Of a DNA stretch of 64,000 nucleotides, positions 47,110 through 55,856 are shown piece after piece (position 1 is the stretch's first letter; each line of letters starts with the position of its first letter). The DNA comes from JAGRCP01 sp942490705 (GTDB lineage Bacteria; Chloroflexota; Anaerolineae; Caldilineales; Caldilineaceae). The translations under genes and the position numbers were made by a program. Below the pieces are notes generated by a model that saw nothing but the letters and a program-made list of their open reading frames with translations, was not told the DNA's origin and did no database searches. The stretch covers positions 1-64,000 of the forward strand of contig CALNXY010000019.1 of NCBI GenBank assembly GCA_942490705.1, written 5' to 3'.

Positions 47110-47742
47110 ATGAGCTACATCTTCGAAAATCCTGACATCATCCTCCAACTGACGTGGGAACACATTGTCCTAACGGTCGGCGCGCTCCTCATTGCTACGG
47201 TGATTGCCGTGCCGTTGGGCTACTTAATCTATGGCCGTGAGCGCGTCTCTACCGTGGTTCTGGGCGGGCTCGGCATCCTCTACGTCATTCCAAGTCTGGT
47301 GATGATGATCTTGCTCCTACCCCTCCTTGGCCTCAACGAACGTACCGTCATCGCTGCATTGGTCATCTACTGCCAGATCATTCTTGTGCGCAACGTAATC
47401 GCCGGACTATCCTCAGTTGACCCCAACGTGATGGAGGCGGCCCGCGGACTGGGCATGACGCGTTGGCAACAGTTCTACCGGGTACAGCTGCCGCTGGCCT
47501 CGCCGATCATCATTGCCGGCCTGCGTCTGGCCGCGGTCGTGGCCACATCGATCGCAACCGTGGGCGCACTCTTCGGCGCCGGCGGCCTGGGTACCTTACT
47601 CTTCAATGGCATTTCCCAAGGGCGCTACGACAAGATTGTTGCCGGTTCGGTGATGGTCGCATTGCTGGCCGCTTTCTTCAACTGGTCGCTCCAGGCTGTC
47701 GAGCGGCGTCAGAACCGCGCGGCCCATCTCGCTGATGCCTAG
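47110..47742 (+). CDS. Osmoprotectant/glycine-betaine ABC transporter permease
   Basis: 210 residues. It has about six membrane segments and the EAA loop EAARGLGMTRWQQFYRVQLPLASP. It is the partner of the permease at 44412, and the paired permease genes on either side of the binding protein and ATPase match the OpuC arrangement. The start at 47110 (MSYIFENPD) avoids overlap with the ATPase gene; the ribosome site is weak. Last gene of the operon, followed by about 125 bp before the reductase gene. Confidence 0.9.
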   Translation: MSYIFENPDIILQLTWEHIVLTVGALLIATVIAVPLGYLIYGRERVSTVVLGGLGILYVIPSLVMMILLLPLLGLNERTVIAALVIYCQIILVRNVIAGLSSVDPNVMEAARGLGMTRWQQFYRVQLPLASPIIIAGLRLAAVVATSIATVGALFGAGGLGTLLFNGISQGRYDKIVAGSVMVALLAAFFNWSLQAVERRQNRAAHLADA

Positions 47743-47867
47743 CCGGCAGGCTGGGCGATGAGTCCCTCTGGCACCGAGCATAATGCGTTTTCATTGGCCG
47801 TCCTCCACCACCGTGTTAGAATATCCCGCACGTGTCAATTCCAATCCGCCCAGAAATGGAGAAATGA

Positions 47868-48866
47868 ATGGAAGACAAAGAATTCCGCGCTTTGGTCGTG
47901 CGAGAATCGGAACAGGGCGTCTTCACGCGCTCAATCGAAGCGCGCAGCATCGCTGACCTGCCCGACGGCGATCTCTTGATCCGCGTCAGCCATTCTTCGC
48001 TCAACTACAAGGACGCGCTTTCCGCCACGGGCAACCGGGGTGTTACCCGCACTTTTCCCCATACGCCAGGCATTGATGCCGCGGGGATCGTGGTCGCCAG
48101 TGGCACGCCAGATTTTGCGGTCGGCGACGGCGTTGTCGTCATCGGGTACGACTTGGGCATGAACACAGACGGCGGCTTTGGCCAGTATATTCGTGTCCCT
48201 GCGCAGTGGGCGGTGGCTCTGCCGGAAGGGCTCACTGCGCGCGAAAGCATGATCTACGGGACCGCAGGCTTCACCGCAGCCATGTCGGTCTGGCGGATGC
48301 TCATGGCCGGCGTCGATCCTTCGCAGGGCGAGGTATTGGTCACCGGCGCAAGCGGTGGCGTGGGCAGCGTAGCGGTCGCACTGCTGGCACACGAAGGTTT
48401 CCGCGTCATCGCAGCGACCGGCAAGCCGGATCAGGCCGAATTTCTCACCGAGCTGGGCGCGGCTGAGGTTGTGAGCCGCGGAGCTGTGACGGATTCCTCC
48501 CGACCTCTGCTGAAGCCGCGCTGGGCGGGCGTAGTCGATACGGTGGGCGGCGATATGCTGGCCACGGCCCTCGCAGCGACGGCAAACGATGGCGTTGTGA
48601 CCGCCTGCGGCTTGGTGGCTGGTCACGCACTGAACACGACAGTCTACCCCTTCATATTGCGTGGTGTGAGTCTCCTGGGCATCGATTCGGCCCAGTGCAC
48701 GATTCAGTTCCGTCGCGAACTGTGGGAAAAGCTTGCCTATGACTGGAAGTTGCCCCAGTTGGAAACGCTGACGCGCACGGTTTCGCTAGACCAACTGGAC
48801 GACGAGATCGAGCGGATTCTCCAGGGCGAGCAGGTTGGTCGTGTCGTCGTTGACCTCAACGCCTGA
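47868..48866 (+). CDS. YhdH/AcuI-family NADPH-dependent quinone oxidoreductase
   Basis: A 332-residue zinc-independent medium-chain reductase of the YhdH/AcuI type. It has SLNYKDALSATGNRGVTR, TPGIDAAGIVV, DLGMNTDGGFGQYIRVPA, the nucleotide site VTGASGGVGSVAV (158-170), GVVDTVGGD and LLGIDSAQC. AcuI reduces acryloyl-CoA to propionyl-CoA, which detoxifies acrylate; YhdH acts on quinones or enones. The relation to the osmolyte importer next to it (acrylate arises from DMSP) is attractive but unproven. Confidence 0.88.
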   Translation: MEDKEFRALVVRESEQGVFTRSIEARSIADLPDGDLLIRVSHSSLNYKDALSATGNRGVTRTFPHTPGIDAAGIVVASGTPDFAVGDGVVVIGYDLGMNTDGGFGQYIRVPAQWAVALPEGLTARESMIYGTAGFTAAMSVWRMLMAGVDPSQGEVLVTGASGGVGSVAVALLAHEGFRVIAATGKPDQAEFLTELGAAEVVSRGAVTDSSRPLLKPRWAGVVDTVGGDMLATALAATANDGVVTACGLVAGHALNTTVYPFILRGVSLLGIDSAQCTIQFRRELWEKLAYDWKLPQLETLTRTVSLDQLDDEIERILQGEQVGRVVVDLNA

Positions 48867-48908
48867 TCGTCCGCGCTGCCGTGGATTTGCCCTTGGAATA
48901 GGTCATTT

Positions 48909-49874
48909 ATGCCCGCTAGACAAGCAACCCTTATCTATAATCCCCACGCTGGCATCCGCAAGGCATCCGATTCGCTGCCCCAGTTTCTGGCTTTCTGGCT
49001 GCTGTACGATTGGGAGGTGCGCCTGGCGCCGACTGAATACGCCGGCCATGCCACAGCGCTGGCCCGAGATGCGGTCGAGCGCGGAGATGCCATGGTCTTT
49101 GCGGCCGGTGGCGACGGAACGCTGAACGAAGTCGCCAATGGTCTTGCCGGCAGCGAGACCGTGCTTGCCCCGCTTCCGTTGGGAACCGCCAACGTTCTGG
49201 CCAAGGAGTTGGGCATTCCTATGCGCACCTTCCTCAACGACGCCTGGTTGCTGCAAGTATCGAAGCTGTTGGTTGACGGCCGCGTCCAACGCATGGACTT
49301 GGGACAGTGTGACGATGGCCGCTACTGGCTGTTGTGGGCCAGCGCCGGGCTGGACGGTTTCCTGATCGAACAAATCGAACCGCGGTCACGCTGGTTCAAA
49401 CGCTTTGGCATGCCCGGCTACGCCGCGAAATTTTTGATTGGTCTGCCAAAGGCATCAAGCATGGAGGCCGAGATTTGGGTCGATGACAAGCACGTGAGCG
49501 GCGAGTATCTCATGATCAATGTGAGCAACTGCCGTCTCTATGCCGGCGGTGAGGTCAAGCTGAACACGCACGGCATCATGGACGACGGTGCGTTTGAGGT
49601 CTTCGCCTTTGAAGGGAAAGGACTTGCACAGGTCGTTGAACACTCTGTCAAGGTCGGCATGCAGGCCCACCACTTTGACAGCAAGATCCGCGTCTTTTCC
49701 GGCAGCCGCGTGCGCATCGAGACCAAGGCCCCTGCTCCCTATCACTTAGATGCAGAGCCTGCCGGCAATACACCGTTGACGACGACGCTAATTCCGGGCG
49801 CCTTGCGTATCCTTGCCCCGAACACCGGTCTCGATCTCTTTTCCATCCCTGGTATTGCATTGTCCGACCTGTAG
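48909..49874 (+). CDS. Diacylglycerol kinase / sphingosine kinase-like lipid kinase
   Basis: 321 residues of the DAGK catalytic family: LIYNPHAG, the ATP loop GGDGTLNEV (67-75), and LPLGTANVLAKELGIP. It phosphorylates a lipid alcohol such as diacylglycerol or makes phosphatidic-type intermediates. The C-terminal half gives the beta-sandwich lipid-binding part. Bacterial members act at the inner face of the membrane. It may belong with the other envelope genes downstream, since a HdeD gene follows after about 145 bp. Confidence 0.87.
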   Translation: MPARQATLIYNPHAGIRKASDSLPQFLAFWLLYDWEVRLAPTEYAGHATALARDAVERGDAMVFAAGGDGTLNEVANGLAGSETVLAPLPLGTANVLAKELGIPMRTFLNDAWLLQVSKLLVDGRVQRMDLGQCDDGRYWLLWASAGLDGFLIEQIEPRSRWFKRFGMPGYAAKFLIGLPKASSMEAEIWVDDKHVSGEYLMINVSNCRLYAGGEVKLNTHGIMDDGAFEVFAFEGKGLAQVVEHSVKVGMQAHHFDSKIRVFSGSRVRIETKAPAPYHLDAEPAGNTPLTTTLIPGALRILAPNTGLDLFSIPGIALSDL

Positions 49875-50019
49875 ATGGCGTCATTTTCCAGCGTGATGAT
49901 TTTCTAAAAAGCTATAGATTGGTTAGACTACATCCGGATTCGTGCAAACCGCTTGCAATATTCTGGACTCATCGCATCTCATTACACACTCAAACGCCGC
50001 ATTGGAAAGGACCTGATTC

Positions 50020-50559
50020 ATGAAAGACAATCCCTGGTGGTTGATGTTGATTCAAGGGATCGTTGGCGTCGCGCTCGCTCTCTATATCTTCTTCGCCCGC
50101 GACCAGGCAGTCCTGATAATTGGCTTGATTGCTGCCGCATACGTTTTTGTCACGGGGCTTGTACAAACCATCTCCGGTTACGGTGCCAGTGGATCGAAGA
50201 CTTTGATGTATCGCGGCATTGCGGGCCTGATCATTGGCGCGCTCCTCTTTGGCATGTACTTCCTGAATCTGGGCACGGTACAGGGCGGCTACACGTTGCT
50301 TGCCATTGGCTTGATCGTCTTTGGCGGCCTGGGCCTCTGGGTGAACTTCTTTGACCGTGGTGGGAAGGATTTCGAGTGGGGGCCGATTATTATCAATAGC
50401 GCCCTCGTCTTGTGGGGCGTATTGATCTTTTTCACTCGCAGTCAGGCGATCGATCTTGCCAACGTCAGCGCATGGATTCTCTTGATTGCAGGAGGCGCCG
50501 GCATTGCCTGGTCCTTCGTCATGCGCAATCAGGAAAAATCTCTCCCCTCGTCCACTTAG
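50020..50559 (+). CDS. HdeD/DUF308-like membrane protein
   Basis: 179 residues, six predicted spans, beginning NPWWLMLIQGIVGVALALYI, similar to the two DUF308 proteins at 30313 and 37303 but on the plus strand. The start ATG follows GGAAAGGACCTGATTC. No enzymatic motif. An inverted repeat follows at 50578-50619. Family members are linked to acid or envelope stress. Confidence 0.82.
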   Translation: MKDNPWWLMLIQGIVGVALALYIFFARDQAVLIIGLIAAAYVFVTGLVQTISGYGASGSKTLMYRGIAGLIIGALLFGMYFLNLGTVQGGYTLLAIGLIVFGGLGLWVNFFDRGGKDFEWGPIIINSALVLWGVLIFFTRSQAIDLANVSAWILLIAGGAGIAWSFVMRNQEKSLPSST

Positions 50560-50577
50560 AGCAAGGCTTCGAGACGT

Positions 50578-50619
50578 GAGGCATGACGGCCCGCCACCGT
50601 TGTTTGCGGCCCATGCCTC
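50578..50619 (+). terminator. Small inverted repeat after the HdeD gene
   Basis: GAGGCATG (50578-50585) and CATGCCTC (50612-50619) with GGCCCGCC/GGC partly paired inside the loop. No T-run follows. A weak terminator candidate only. Confidence 0.35.
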
Positions 50620-50643
50620 GCGCTTGGCTCCCACGCTTCTTCT

Positions 50644-51759
50644 ATGTCTCGAGTAAAGATTGTTCTACTCTCTTTTATGTTTGCGGTCGCGCTGGCAGCT
50701 GTCAGCGCGATTTTCTCGTTGGCGCACGCGCAAGAGCAGACGCCGCCGGTGACGTCTTTGCGTGTTGCCACGAAGTCCATTGAACCCTTTGTCTTTCTTG
50801 GTGATGCTGGACCGTCCGGTTTCAGTATCGATCTATGGGATCTGATTGCGCTCGATGCCGGGCTCGAGTTCGAATACGTCATCGTCGACACGGTTCAGCA
50901 GCAGCTTGAGGCCGTACAGTCGGGGGCTGCGGATGTGGCGATTGCGGCCATCACAATCACGCAGGAGCGGGAAGAGGACGCCGATTTTTCATTCTCTTAT
51001 TTTGACTCTGGCTTGGGCATCCTTGTCCGTTCCGGTGGCGGCGGCAGCGACGTTTTTAGTGCGATCGTTGCCACTCCCTTTACGGGCGCTCTTCTGCGTC
51101 TGGTTGCCCTGCTGGCGGTGATCATCATTATCTCCGGCCATATCATCTGGTTCGCCGAACGCTGGCGCAATAGCGATTTCCCCAGAGCTTACCTGCCGGG
51201 CGTCTGGGAAGGGATCTGGTGGTCAGCCGTGACGGTCACGACGGTGGGGTATGGCGATCGCACACCCCGAAGCAGCTTTGGGCGGATCTTTGGTCTTTTC
51301 TGGATGTTTGCCGGTCTCTTCATTATTGCCAACTTCACGGCCTCGGTGACCACGCAACTGACCGTCAATGAGATTCAAAACGCGATCAACGGGCCGCAAG
51401 ATCTCTATGGCAAACCAGTCGCGACCGTGGAAGGCAGCACGGCCGCGGATTGGCTCGCCCGGCAGAATATCAACCACGTCGGCGTTGAGTTCGCGGAAGA
51501 CGCTTATGCGCTGCTTGAGAATGGGCGGGTGGATGCCGTTGTGTATGATTTTCCCGTCTTGCGCTATCATGCCCTTAATGATCAAAGCGGAATCTTCGAA
51601 GTCGTAGGCGCTCCCTTTGATAAAGAGGATTATGGGATTGCGTTTGCGCCCGCCAGCCCGCTGCGCGAAGAGACGAATCGCTCGCTATTGCGCCTGCGCG
51701 AAAACGGGGTGTACGACAGACTCTACTTTGAGTGGTTCGGCGAGAATCCTGATCGTTAA
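50644..51759 (+). CDS. GluR0-like ligand-gated potassium channel
   Basis: A 371-residue protein that fuses a periplasmic binding domain with a pore. It has a signal peptide (1-29), lobe I (about 38-130) with the amino-acid-binding pattern ITITQEREEDADFSFSYF (Arg109 would hold the ligand carboxylate), membrane helix 1 (about 151-170), and a pore loop WWSAVTVTTVGYGD with the potassium filter TVGYGD at 200-205. Then come helix 2 (about 213-232) and lobe II (about 240-365). This layout, lobe I-M1-P-M2-lobe II, is that of the cyanobacterial glutamate receptor GluR0. It would let K+ flow when an amino acid binds outside. The ligand is unknown. Confidence 0.92.
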   Translation: MSRVKIVLLSFMFAVALAAVSAIFSLAHAQEQTPPVTSLRVATKSIEPFVFLGDAGPSGFSIDLWDLIALDAGLEFEYVIVDTVQQQLEAVQSGAADVAIAAITITQEREEDADFSFSYFDSGLGILVRSGGGGSDVFSAIVATPFTGALLRLVALLAVIIIISGHIIWFAERWRNSDFPRAYLPGVWEGIWWSAVTVTTVGYGDRTPRSSFGRIFGLFWMFAGLFIIANFTASVTTQLTVNEIQNAINGPQDLYGKPVATVEGSTAADWLARQNINHVGVEFAEDAYALLENGRVDAVVYDFPVLRYHALNDQSGIFEVVGAPFDKEDYGIAFAPASPLREETNRSLLRLRENGVYDRLYFEWFGENPDR

Positions 51760-51844
51760 GCTATGATCGCATCTGCGTTGAATGACCGATACGTACCCAA
51801 AACAAGATCAAACTCTCCACCCATGCGATTGAAAGAGATCCATC

Positions 51845-52456
51845 ATGCTTCAGTTTGTCCAAAGAGCCCTGCGTGTCTTCCTGCTGGACAAGCGCGTCTT
51901 TGAGGCCGTCGGCACCGACAAGGGGGCGACAGTCGGCGCGTTTATCATTGTTACATTTGTCGCGCTCATTAGTGCGGTAGGCGCCGCTATCTCGGCCGCG
52001 CTCTTCACTGCCGGCTTTGGGCTCCTGAATGTTGGTCTTGGCGCCAGCGAAATGTTGCTGGGCGACATCGGCTTTCGCCTGCCGATCTTCAACCCCGTGG
52101 GCGCCTTTGCCAGCACCTTTTTTGGAACCTACGTTTCCTGGATCTTGTGGTCGGTGACCACCTACCTGCTCGGCGTTTACTTGTTCAAAGGGGATACGAG
52201 CTTTGGCGAAATGCTTCGCATCCTTGGCTTTGCCCAGGTTCCGTTGGCCCTGCGCGGGCTGGCCTTTTTTCCCGGCATCGGCTGGTTTGTCAGCCTGATC
52301 GCCTGGTTTTGGGCCATGGCCGCGGCCTTTGTCGGCATCCGCCAGGGGCTGGAACTGTCGACTGGCAAGACGATTCTCACTATCGTGCTGAGTATTTTTG
52401 TGATCTTCCTGGCCAATCGTTATCTGCTCGACCCAATTATCGCAGCCATTTTTTAG
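51845..52456 (+). CDS. YIP1-family membrane protein
   Basis: A 203-residue protein with five membrane segments, matching the YIP1 pattern: a short amphipathic N-terminus (QRALRVFLLDKRVFEAV), then GAFIIVTFVALISAVGAAIS, LLGVYLFKGDTSFGEMLRILGFAQVP, and a late WFWAMAAAFVGIRQGLELSTGK. The function of bacterial YIP1 proteins is not established. It lies between the channel gene and the CobW-type gene in one plus-strand run, possibly co-transcribed. Confidence 0.8.
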   Translation: MLQFVQRALRVFLLDKRVFEAVGTDKGATVGAFIIVTFVALISAVGAAISAALFTAGFGLLNVGLGASEMLLGDIGFRLPIFNPVGAFASTFFGTYVSWILWSVTTYLLGVYLFKGDTSFGEMLRILGFAQVPLALRGLAFFPGIGWFVSLIAWFWAMAAAFVGIRQGLELSTGKTILTIVLSIFVIFLANRYLLDPIIAAIF

Positions 52457-52516
52457 CCTTTTTGTCCGGAGGAGCGTTGCGCCCCGGGTGCGTTGGTCAC
52501 CATCCATTGGAGCATC

Positions 52517-53542
52517 ATGACAGAGTCCATTCCCTACACCGTAATTGGCGGTTTTCTGGGCGCCGGCAAGACGACTTTGCTCAATAACCTGCTCCGCAAC
52601 AATCCCGGACTCCGCCTGGCGATTCTCGTCAACGATTTTGGCGACATCAATATCGACGCCGATCTCATTGCGGCGCATGACGGCGAAACGCTCAATCTCG
52701 CCAATGGCTGCATCTGCTGTAGCCTGGTCAACGGCTTCATGAGTGCCCTGGCTAAATTGCAGGATCACGCCGCCGAAATCGATCACATCATCATCGAAGC
52801 CAGCGGCATCTCGGATCCGGAACGCGTCGGGCAAGTCGGCGCGATGCTTGCGCTTTCGTTGGACGGCGTAATCGTGCTGGCCGACGCCGAGCAACTCCGC
52901 ACACTTGCGACCAACGTCTATCTCGGCGACTTGATCATGCGCCAACTGCAGGGGGCCGATCTGCTTGTGCTGAATAAGACTGATCTCCTCACGTCGGCCG
53001 AACTGGCGGAAGTGAAGACTTGGCTGCAAGACGTCGTGCCGGATGTGCCCGTGATCGCGGCGGCATACGGACAAGTGCCAATCGACCTGCTCCTTGGCAT
53101 TCATGATGAGGGGCTTCATGTCGAGGCGCTCGAAACGCCTGGCGATGCCGGCATCGCGGTCGGCAGCAACCATGCTCATCATCACGAGGATTCGACAGCC
53201 GAAGACCATGCGTCGATCTACGCCAGCTGGAGCTTTACTGCCTCTGAACCCATGACCACTGAGGCGCTGGAAGCCTTTGTCGACGACTTGCCGGCGGGGA
53301 TCTTGCGTGCCAAAGGGATCCTCTATCTCTCTGATGAGCCGTCGCGCCGTCATCTCTTCCATCTCGTTGGCGCACGTTGGAGCGTCACGCCCGGTGAGCC
53401 GTGGCGCCAAGAGCCGCCTGAAAGCCGCATGGTGCTAATCGGCCTCCCTGGAAGCATTGATGAACAAGCGCTTGGTGACTCCTTTTCCCCATTCGGACAA
53501 TCTGCAAACCCGTCCCACTTCAATCAGAAGGAGGTCGAATGA
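52517..53542 (+). CDS. CobW/COG0523 GTPase, metal-chaperone type
   Basis: The ATG at 52517 is preceded by GGAGCATC. 341 residues: Walker A GGFLGAGKTT (11-20), the family-specific metal motif CICC (65-68), IIEASGISDP, and the guanine site NKTDLL. A His/Glu-rich loop (NHAHHHED, about 220) suits metal binding, and there is a CobW C-terminal domain. COG0523 proteins deliver zinc or other metals using GTP. The 3' end overlaps the next gene by 4 bp (ATGA), so the two are translationally coupled. Confidence 0.9.
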   Translation: MTESIPYTVIGGFLGAGKTTLLNNLLRNNPGLRLAILVNDFGDINIDADLIAAHDGETLNLANGCICCSLVNGFMSALAKLQDHAAEIDHIIIEASGISDPERVGQVGAMLALSLDGVIVLADAEQLRTLATNVYLGDLIMRQLQGADLLVLNKTDLLTSAELAEVKTWLQDVVPDVPVIAAAYGQVPIDLLLGIHDEGLHVEALETPGDAGIAVGSNHAHHHEDSTAEDHASIYASWSFTASEPMTTEALEAFVDDLPAGILRAKGILYLSDEPSRRHLFHLVGARWSVTPGEPWRQEPPESRMVLIGLPGSIDEQALGDSFSPFGQSANPSHFNQKEVE

Positions 53543-53886
53543 CTGACGTCGAAGCCCAGGACATAAGCGGAAGCTGGCTTGTCGAATGGATTGCCGAACG
53601 GCCTGTGGTTGACTACAGCCCGGCCAGCCTGACCTTTGGCGAGGAAGGCCGTCTCAGCGGCAACGCAAGCTGCAATCGCATCATGGCAACCTACACGGTG
53701 GATGGCGATCGGCTCACCATCGGCCCGGCCCGCGCGACGCGCATGCTCTGCCCGCCGGCGCTCATGGAGCAGGAGCAACGCTTCCTTGCTGCGTTGGAAG
53801 AAGTCGCCAGGGCAGAGATCCGCAACGAATTGCTCTATCTGTACAGCGCTGAAGCACGTGAACTGTTTCGGGGCCCGCGCCAGTGA
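53539..53886 (+). CDS. Small META-domain protein coupled to the CobW gene
   Basis: 115 residues with one META/HslJ fold: WLVEWIAERP, ASLTFGEEGRLSGNASCNRIM, RATRMLCPPALMEQEQRFL. It has no signal peptide, unlike the META lipoproteins at 12-19 kb. The ATGA overlap with the GTPase gene argues for a shared function. The paired cysteines (in NASCN and MLCPP) are family-typical and might bind metal, which would fit the partner; this is inference. Confidence 0.82.
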   Translation: MTDVEAQDISGSWLVEWIAERPVVDYSPASLTFGEEGRLSGNASCNRIMATYTVDGDRLTIGPARATRMLCPPALMEQEQRFLAALEEVARAEIRNELLYLYSAEARELFRGPRQ

Positions 53887-53968
53887 TAGGGAGGCGTGCG
53901 CGCTTATATAGTTTTCGTCACCACGTTTTCACCTACGAAACTGCTTCGTACAAGAAAGGAAAAATCGC

Positions 53969-55531
53969 ATGGAAAACCTATCTCCATGGCTGATGCTCGT
54001 CATCGGCATTCTCCTTGGCTGGCTGTTGGCCTGGTTTTTTGGCCGCGCCGACAAGCAGAAGCTGACCGATCGTGTTTCGCAGCTTGAACGCGATCTTCAA
54101 ACCAGCACCAACGACCTGAGCGAATGCCACAGCCGCGCGGCGGCGCTGGAACAGTCCCATCGGCTCCAGGTCGACCAGCTACAGACTGAGGCCGCGGCCT
54201 GTGCGAGCGCACTAGCCGCCCGCGATGCTGAACTGATTGCTCTGCAGCATTCGCTCGCCGACTCCGAGGCCGCTGCCGCTGCCGGATTGGCCGCGACCCG
54301 CGCCGCCATCAATGAACTGGATCCGGCCGATGTAGAGATGATTGATGTTGAAGTAGTCGATCTCGGTCCGTTGCGGGTGGAGACAATCGAAATCGAGTTT
54401 GACGATTTCACAAAGATTAAGGGGATTGGGCCGGCCTACGCTGCTCGCTTGGTCGATGCCGGCGTGCATTCATATGCAGATCTGGCCGCGATCGATCCGG
54501 CGGATCTGGCCGCACTTGCCGGCGTGCGCAACTGGCAAAAGGTCGACACCGATGAATGGGTCGTTGAGGCCAAACGCCTGGCCGACCATCCACGCACAGT
54601 TCATATCGGCGATGATCTAACCCAGATAGCCGGCATTGGCCCGAGCTACGCCACGCGCTTGCGCGCTGCCGGCATCATCAGCTTCGGTCAGCTTGCCGCC
54701 AGCGACGAGACAACGCTGGATGAGATCATCGGTGCGCCGGCCTGGCGCCGACTCGACGTTGCTAACTGGATCGCGCAAGCCAAGCTTGCCAGCGGCGGCG
54801 ATGAACCGGCACTGCGTGCCTTCCAGGTTGATCTAGCGGGTCCCAAGCAGGATAATCTGGGACTTGTTCACGGCGTAGGCGCGCAGTCCGTCGACGTGCT
54901 CGAAAATGGCGGCATTGCCACATACGCCGATTTGGCCAATGCAACGCCGGAACAGTTGCGCGCACTCTTCACCGCTGCCGGCGTGCGCGCCGGCGACTTT
55001 GATGCGTGGATCGCCGAGGCGAAGCTCCGCGCTGCCGGCAAACGGGTCCCACGCAAGGCAACCCGCACCCGACCTGTCCCCACCGGCGCCGTGCAAAGCC
55101 GCGCCTGCCCGCAGGATCTGGAACAGATCTTTGGCGTGGGCCGCGTCTATGAGCAGCGTCTTTATGATGTGGGGATCGGCTCCTTCTGGGAAGTTGGTAT
55201 GCTTGCCGAAGAAGAGCTGACCGACATCCTGGAAATCAAGGAATTCCAGGATGTTGATCTCGCCGAGATCAAGGCCGACGCCCTGCGCCTGGCCGCGTCG
55301 ACTGACACCATGGGCCATACGTGGGACGGTACTGAGCCCGACGATTTTGATATTCTGGCCGGGATCGGTCCGGTGTTGGAGCGTCGCCTCTATGCTGCGG
55401 GCATCTGTACCTACGAAGCGCTGGCTTCCTCGACCGTGGAGGCATTGGCGCAAATCGCCAAGTTGCCGGCCTTCCAGACCCCCGATTTCCAGGCCTGGAT
55501 TGCGCAAGCGCGGGCTGAGCTGTCTCGTTGA
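53969..55531 (+). CDS. Membrane-anchored protein with five HhH (DUF4332-like) repeats
   Basis: 520 residues. An N-terminal membrane helix (MLVIGILLGWLLAWFFG) is followed by a coiled coil (about 28-115) and then five similar modules of about 60 residues, each opening with a helix-hairpin-helix: IKGIGPAYAARLVDAGV, IAGIGPSYATRLRAAGI, VHGVGAQSVDVLENGGI, IFGVGRVYEQRLYDVGI, LAGIGPVLERRLYAAGI. Such tandem units resemble DUF4332 and can bind DNA backbone or proteins. The layout (anchor, coil, repeats) suggests a tether between membrane and a nucleic acid or protein partner. The start ATG follows GAAAGGAAAAATCGC. Confidence 0.85.
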   Translation: MENLSPWLMLVIGILLGWLLAWFFGRADKQKLTDRVSQLERDLQTSTNDLSECHSRAAALEQSHRLQVDQLQTEAAACASALAARDAELIALQHSLADSEAAAAAGLAATRAAINELDPADVEMIDVEVVDLGPLRVETIEIEFDDFTKIKGIGPAYAARLVDAGVHSYADLAAIDPADLAALAGVRNWQKVDTDEWVVEAKRLADHPRTVHIGDDLTQIAGIGPSYATRLRAAGIISFGQLAASDETTLDEIIGAPAWRRLDVANWIAQAKLASGGDEPALRAFQVDLAGPKQDNLGLVHGVGAQSVDVLENGGIATYADLANATPEQLRALFTAAGVRAGDFDAWIAEAKLRAAGKRVPRKATRTRPVPTGAVQSRACPQDLEQIFGVGRVYEQRLYDVGIGSFWEVGMLAEEELTDILEIKEFQDVDLAEIKADALRLAASTDTMGHTWDGTEPDDFDILAGIGPVLERRLYAAGICTYEALASSTVEALAQIAKLPAFQTPDFQAWIAQARAELSR

Positions 55532-55537
55532 TCCACT

Positions 55538-55572
55538 GCCGGGCCGCGCACATTGCATTTGCGCGGCCCGGC
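55538..55572 (+). terminator. Strong GC hairpin after the HhH-repeat gene
   Basis: Perfect 12-bp arms GCCGGGCCGCGC (55538-55549) and GCGCGGCCCGGC (55561-55572) with an 11-nt loop. It starts 6 bp after the stop codon. There is no T-run after it, so termination is likely but not certain. Confidence 0.6.
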
Positions 55573-55601
55573 ATATTCGCCAAAGGTAGTTGAACTCGGC
55601 C

Positions 55602-55844
55602 ATGAAGAAACTGCGCTTCCTCCTATTGTTTTTCCCCGTTGCTCTGGCCGCCGAGATCTTTCATTGGGGCGACCTGATCGTCTTCGCGACGGCTGCGCTT
55701 GCGATCATCCCCATCGCCGGCATCTTAGGCGAAGCGACCGAGGTTCTGGCGGAAAAGACCGGTCACTGGGCTTATTCTATCTACCGAGCACGCTCTAAAC
55801 GCCTGCCCGGCGACGCGGCAAATTTTCGGAACATTCACATCTGA
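55602..55844 (+). CDS. Short protein matching the N-terminus of CaxA-type Ca2+/H+ antiporters (fragment)
   Basis: 80 residues beginning MKKLRFLLLFFPVALAAEIF, then LAIIPIAGILGEATEVLAEKTG. The last block is the first conserved region of CaxA cation/proton exchangers (normally about 350 residues), where the acidic residues take part in cation binding. After it the sequence changes to a short basic tail (YRARSKRLPGDAANF) and stops. It is either a remnant of a deleted antiporter or an independent two-helix protein. The frame is clean, with ATG and no internal break. Confidence 0.55.
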   Translation: MKKLRFLLLFFPVALAAEIFHWGDLIVFATAALAIIPIAGILGEATEVLAEKTGHWAYSIYRARSKRLPGDAANFRNIHI

Positions 55845-55856
55845 AAGCGTGACGAG

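Noticed and set aside
51761..53410. 549-codon minus-strand frame
   Set aside because: It lies antisense to the YIP1 and CobW genes, which have clear motifs. It is a GC-bias shadow.
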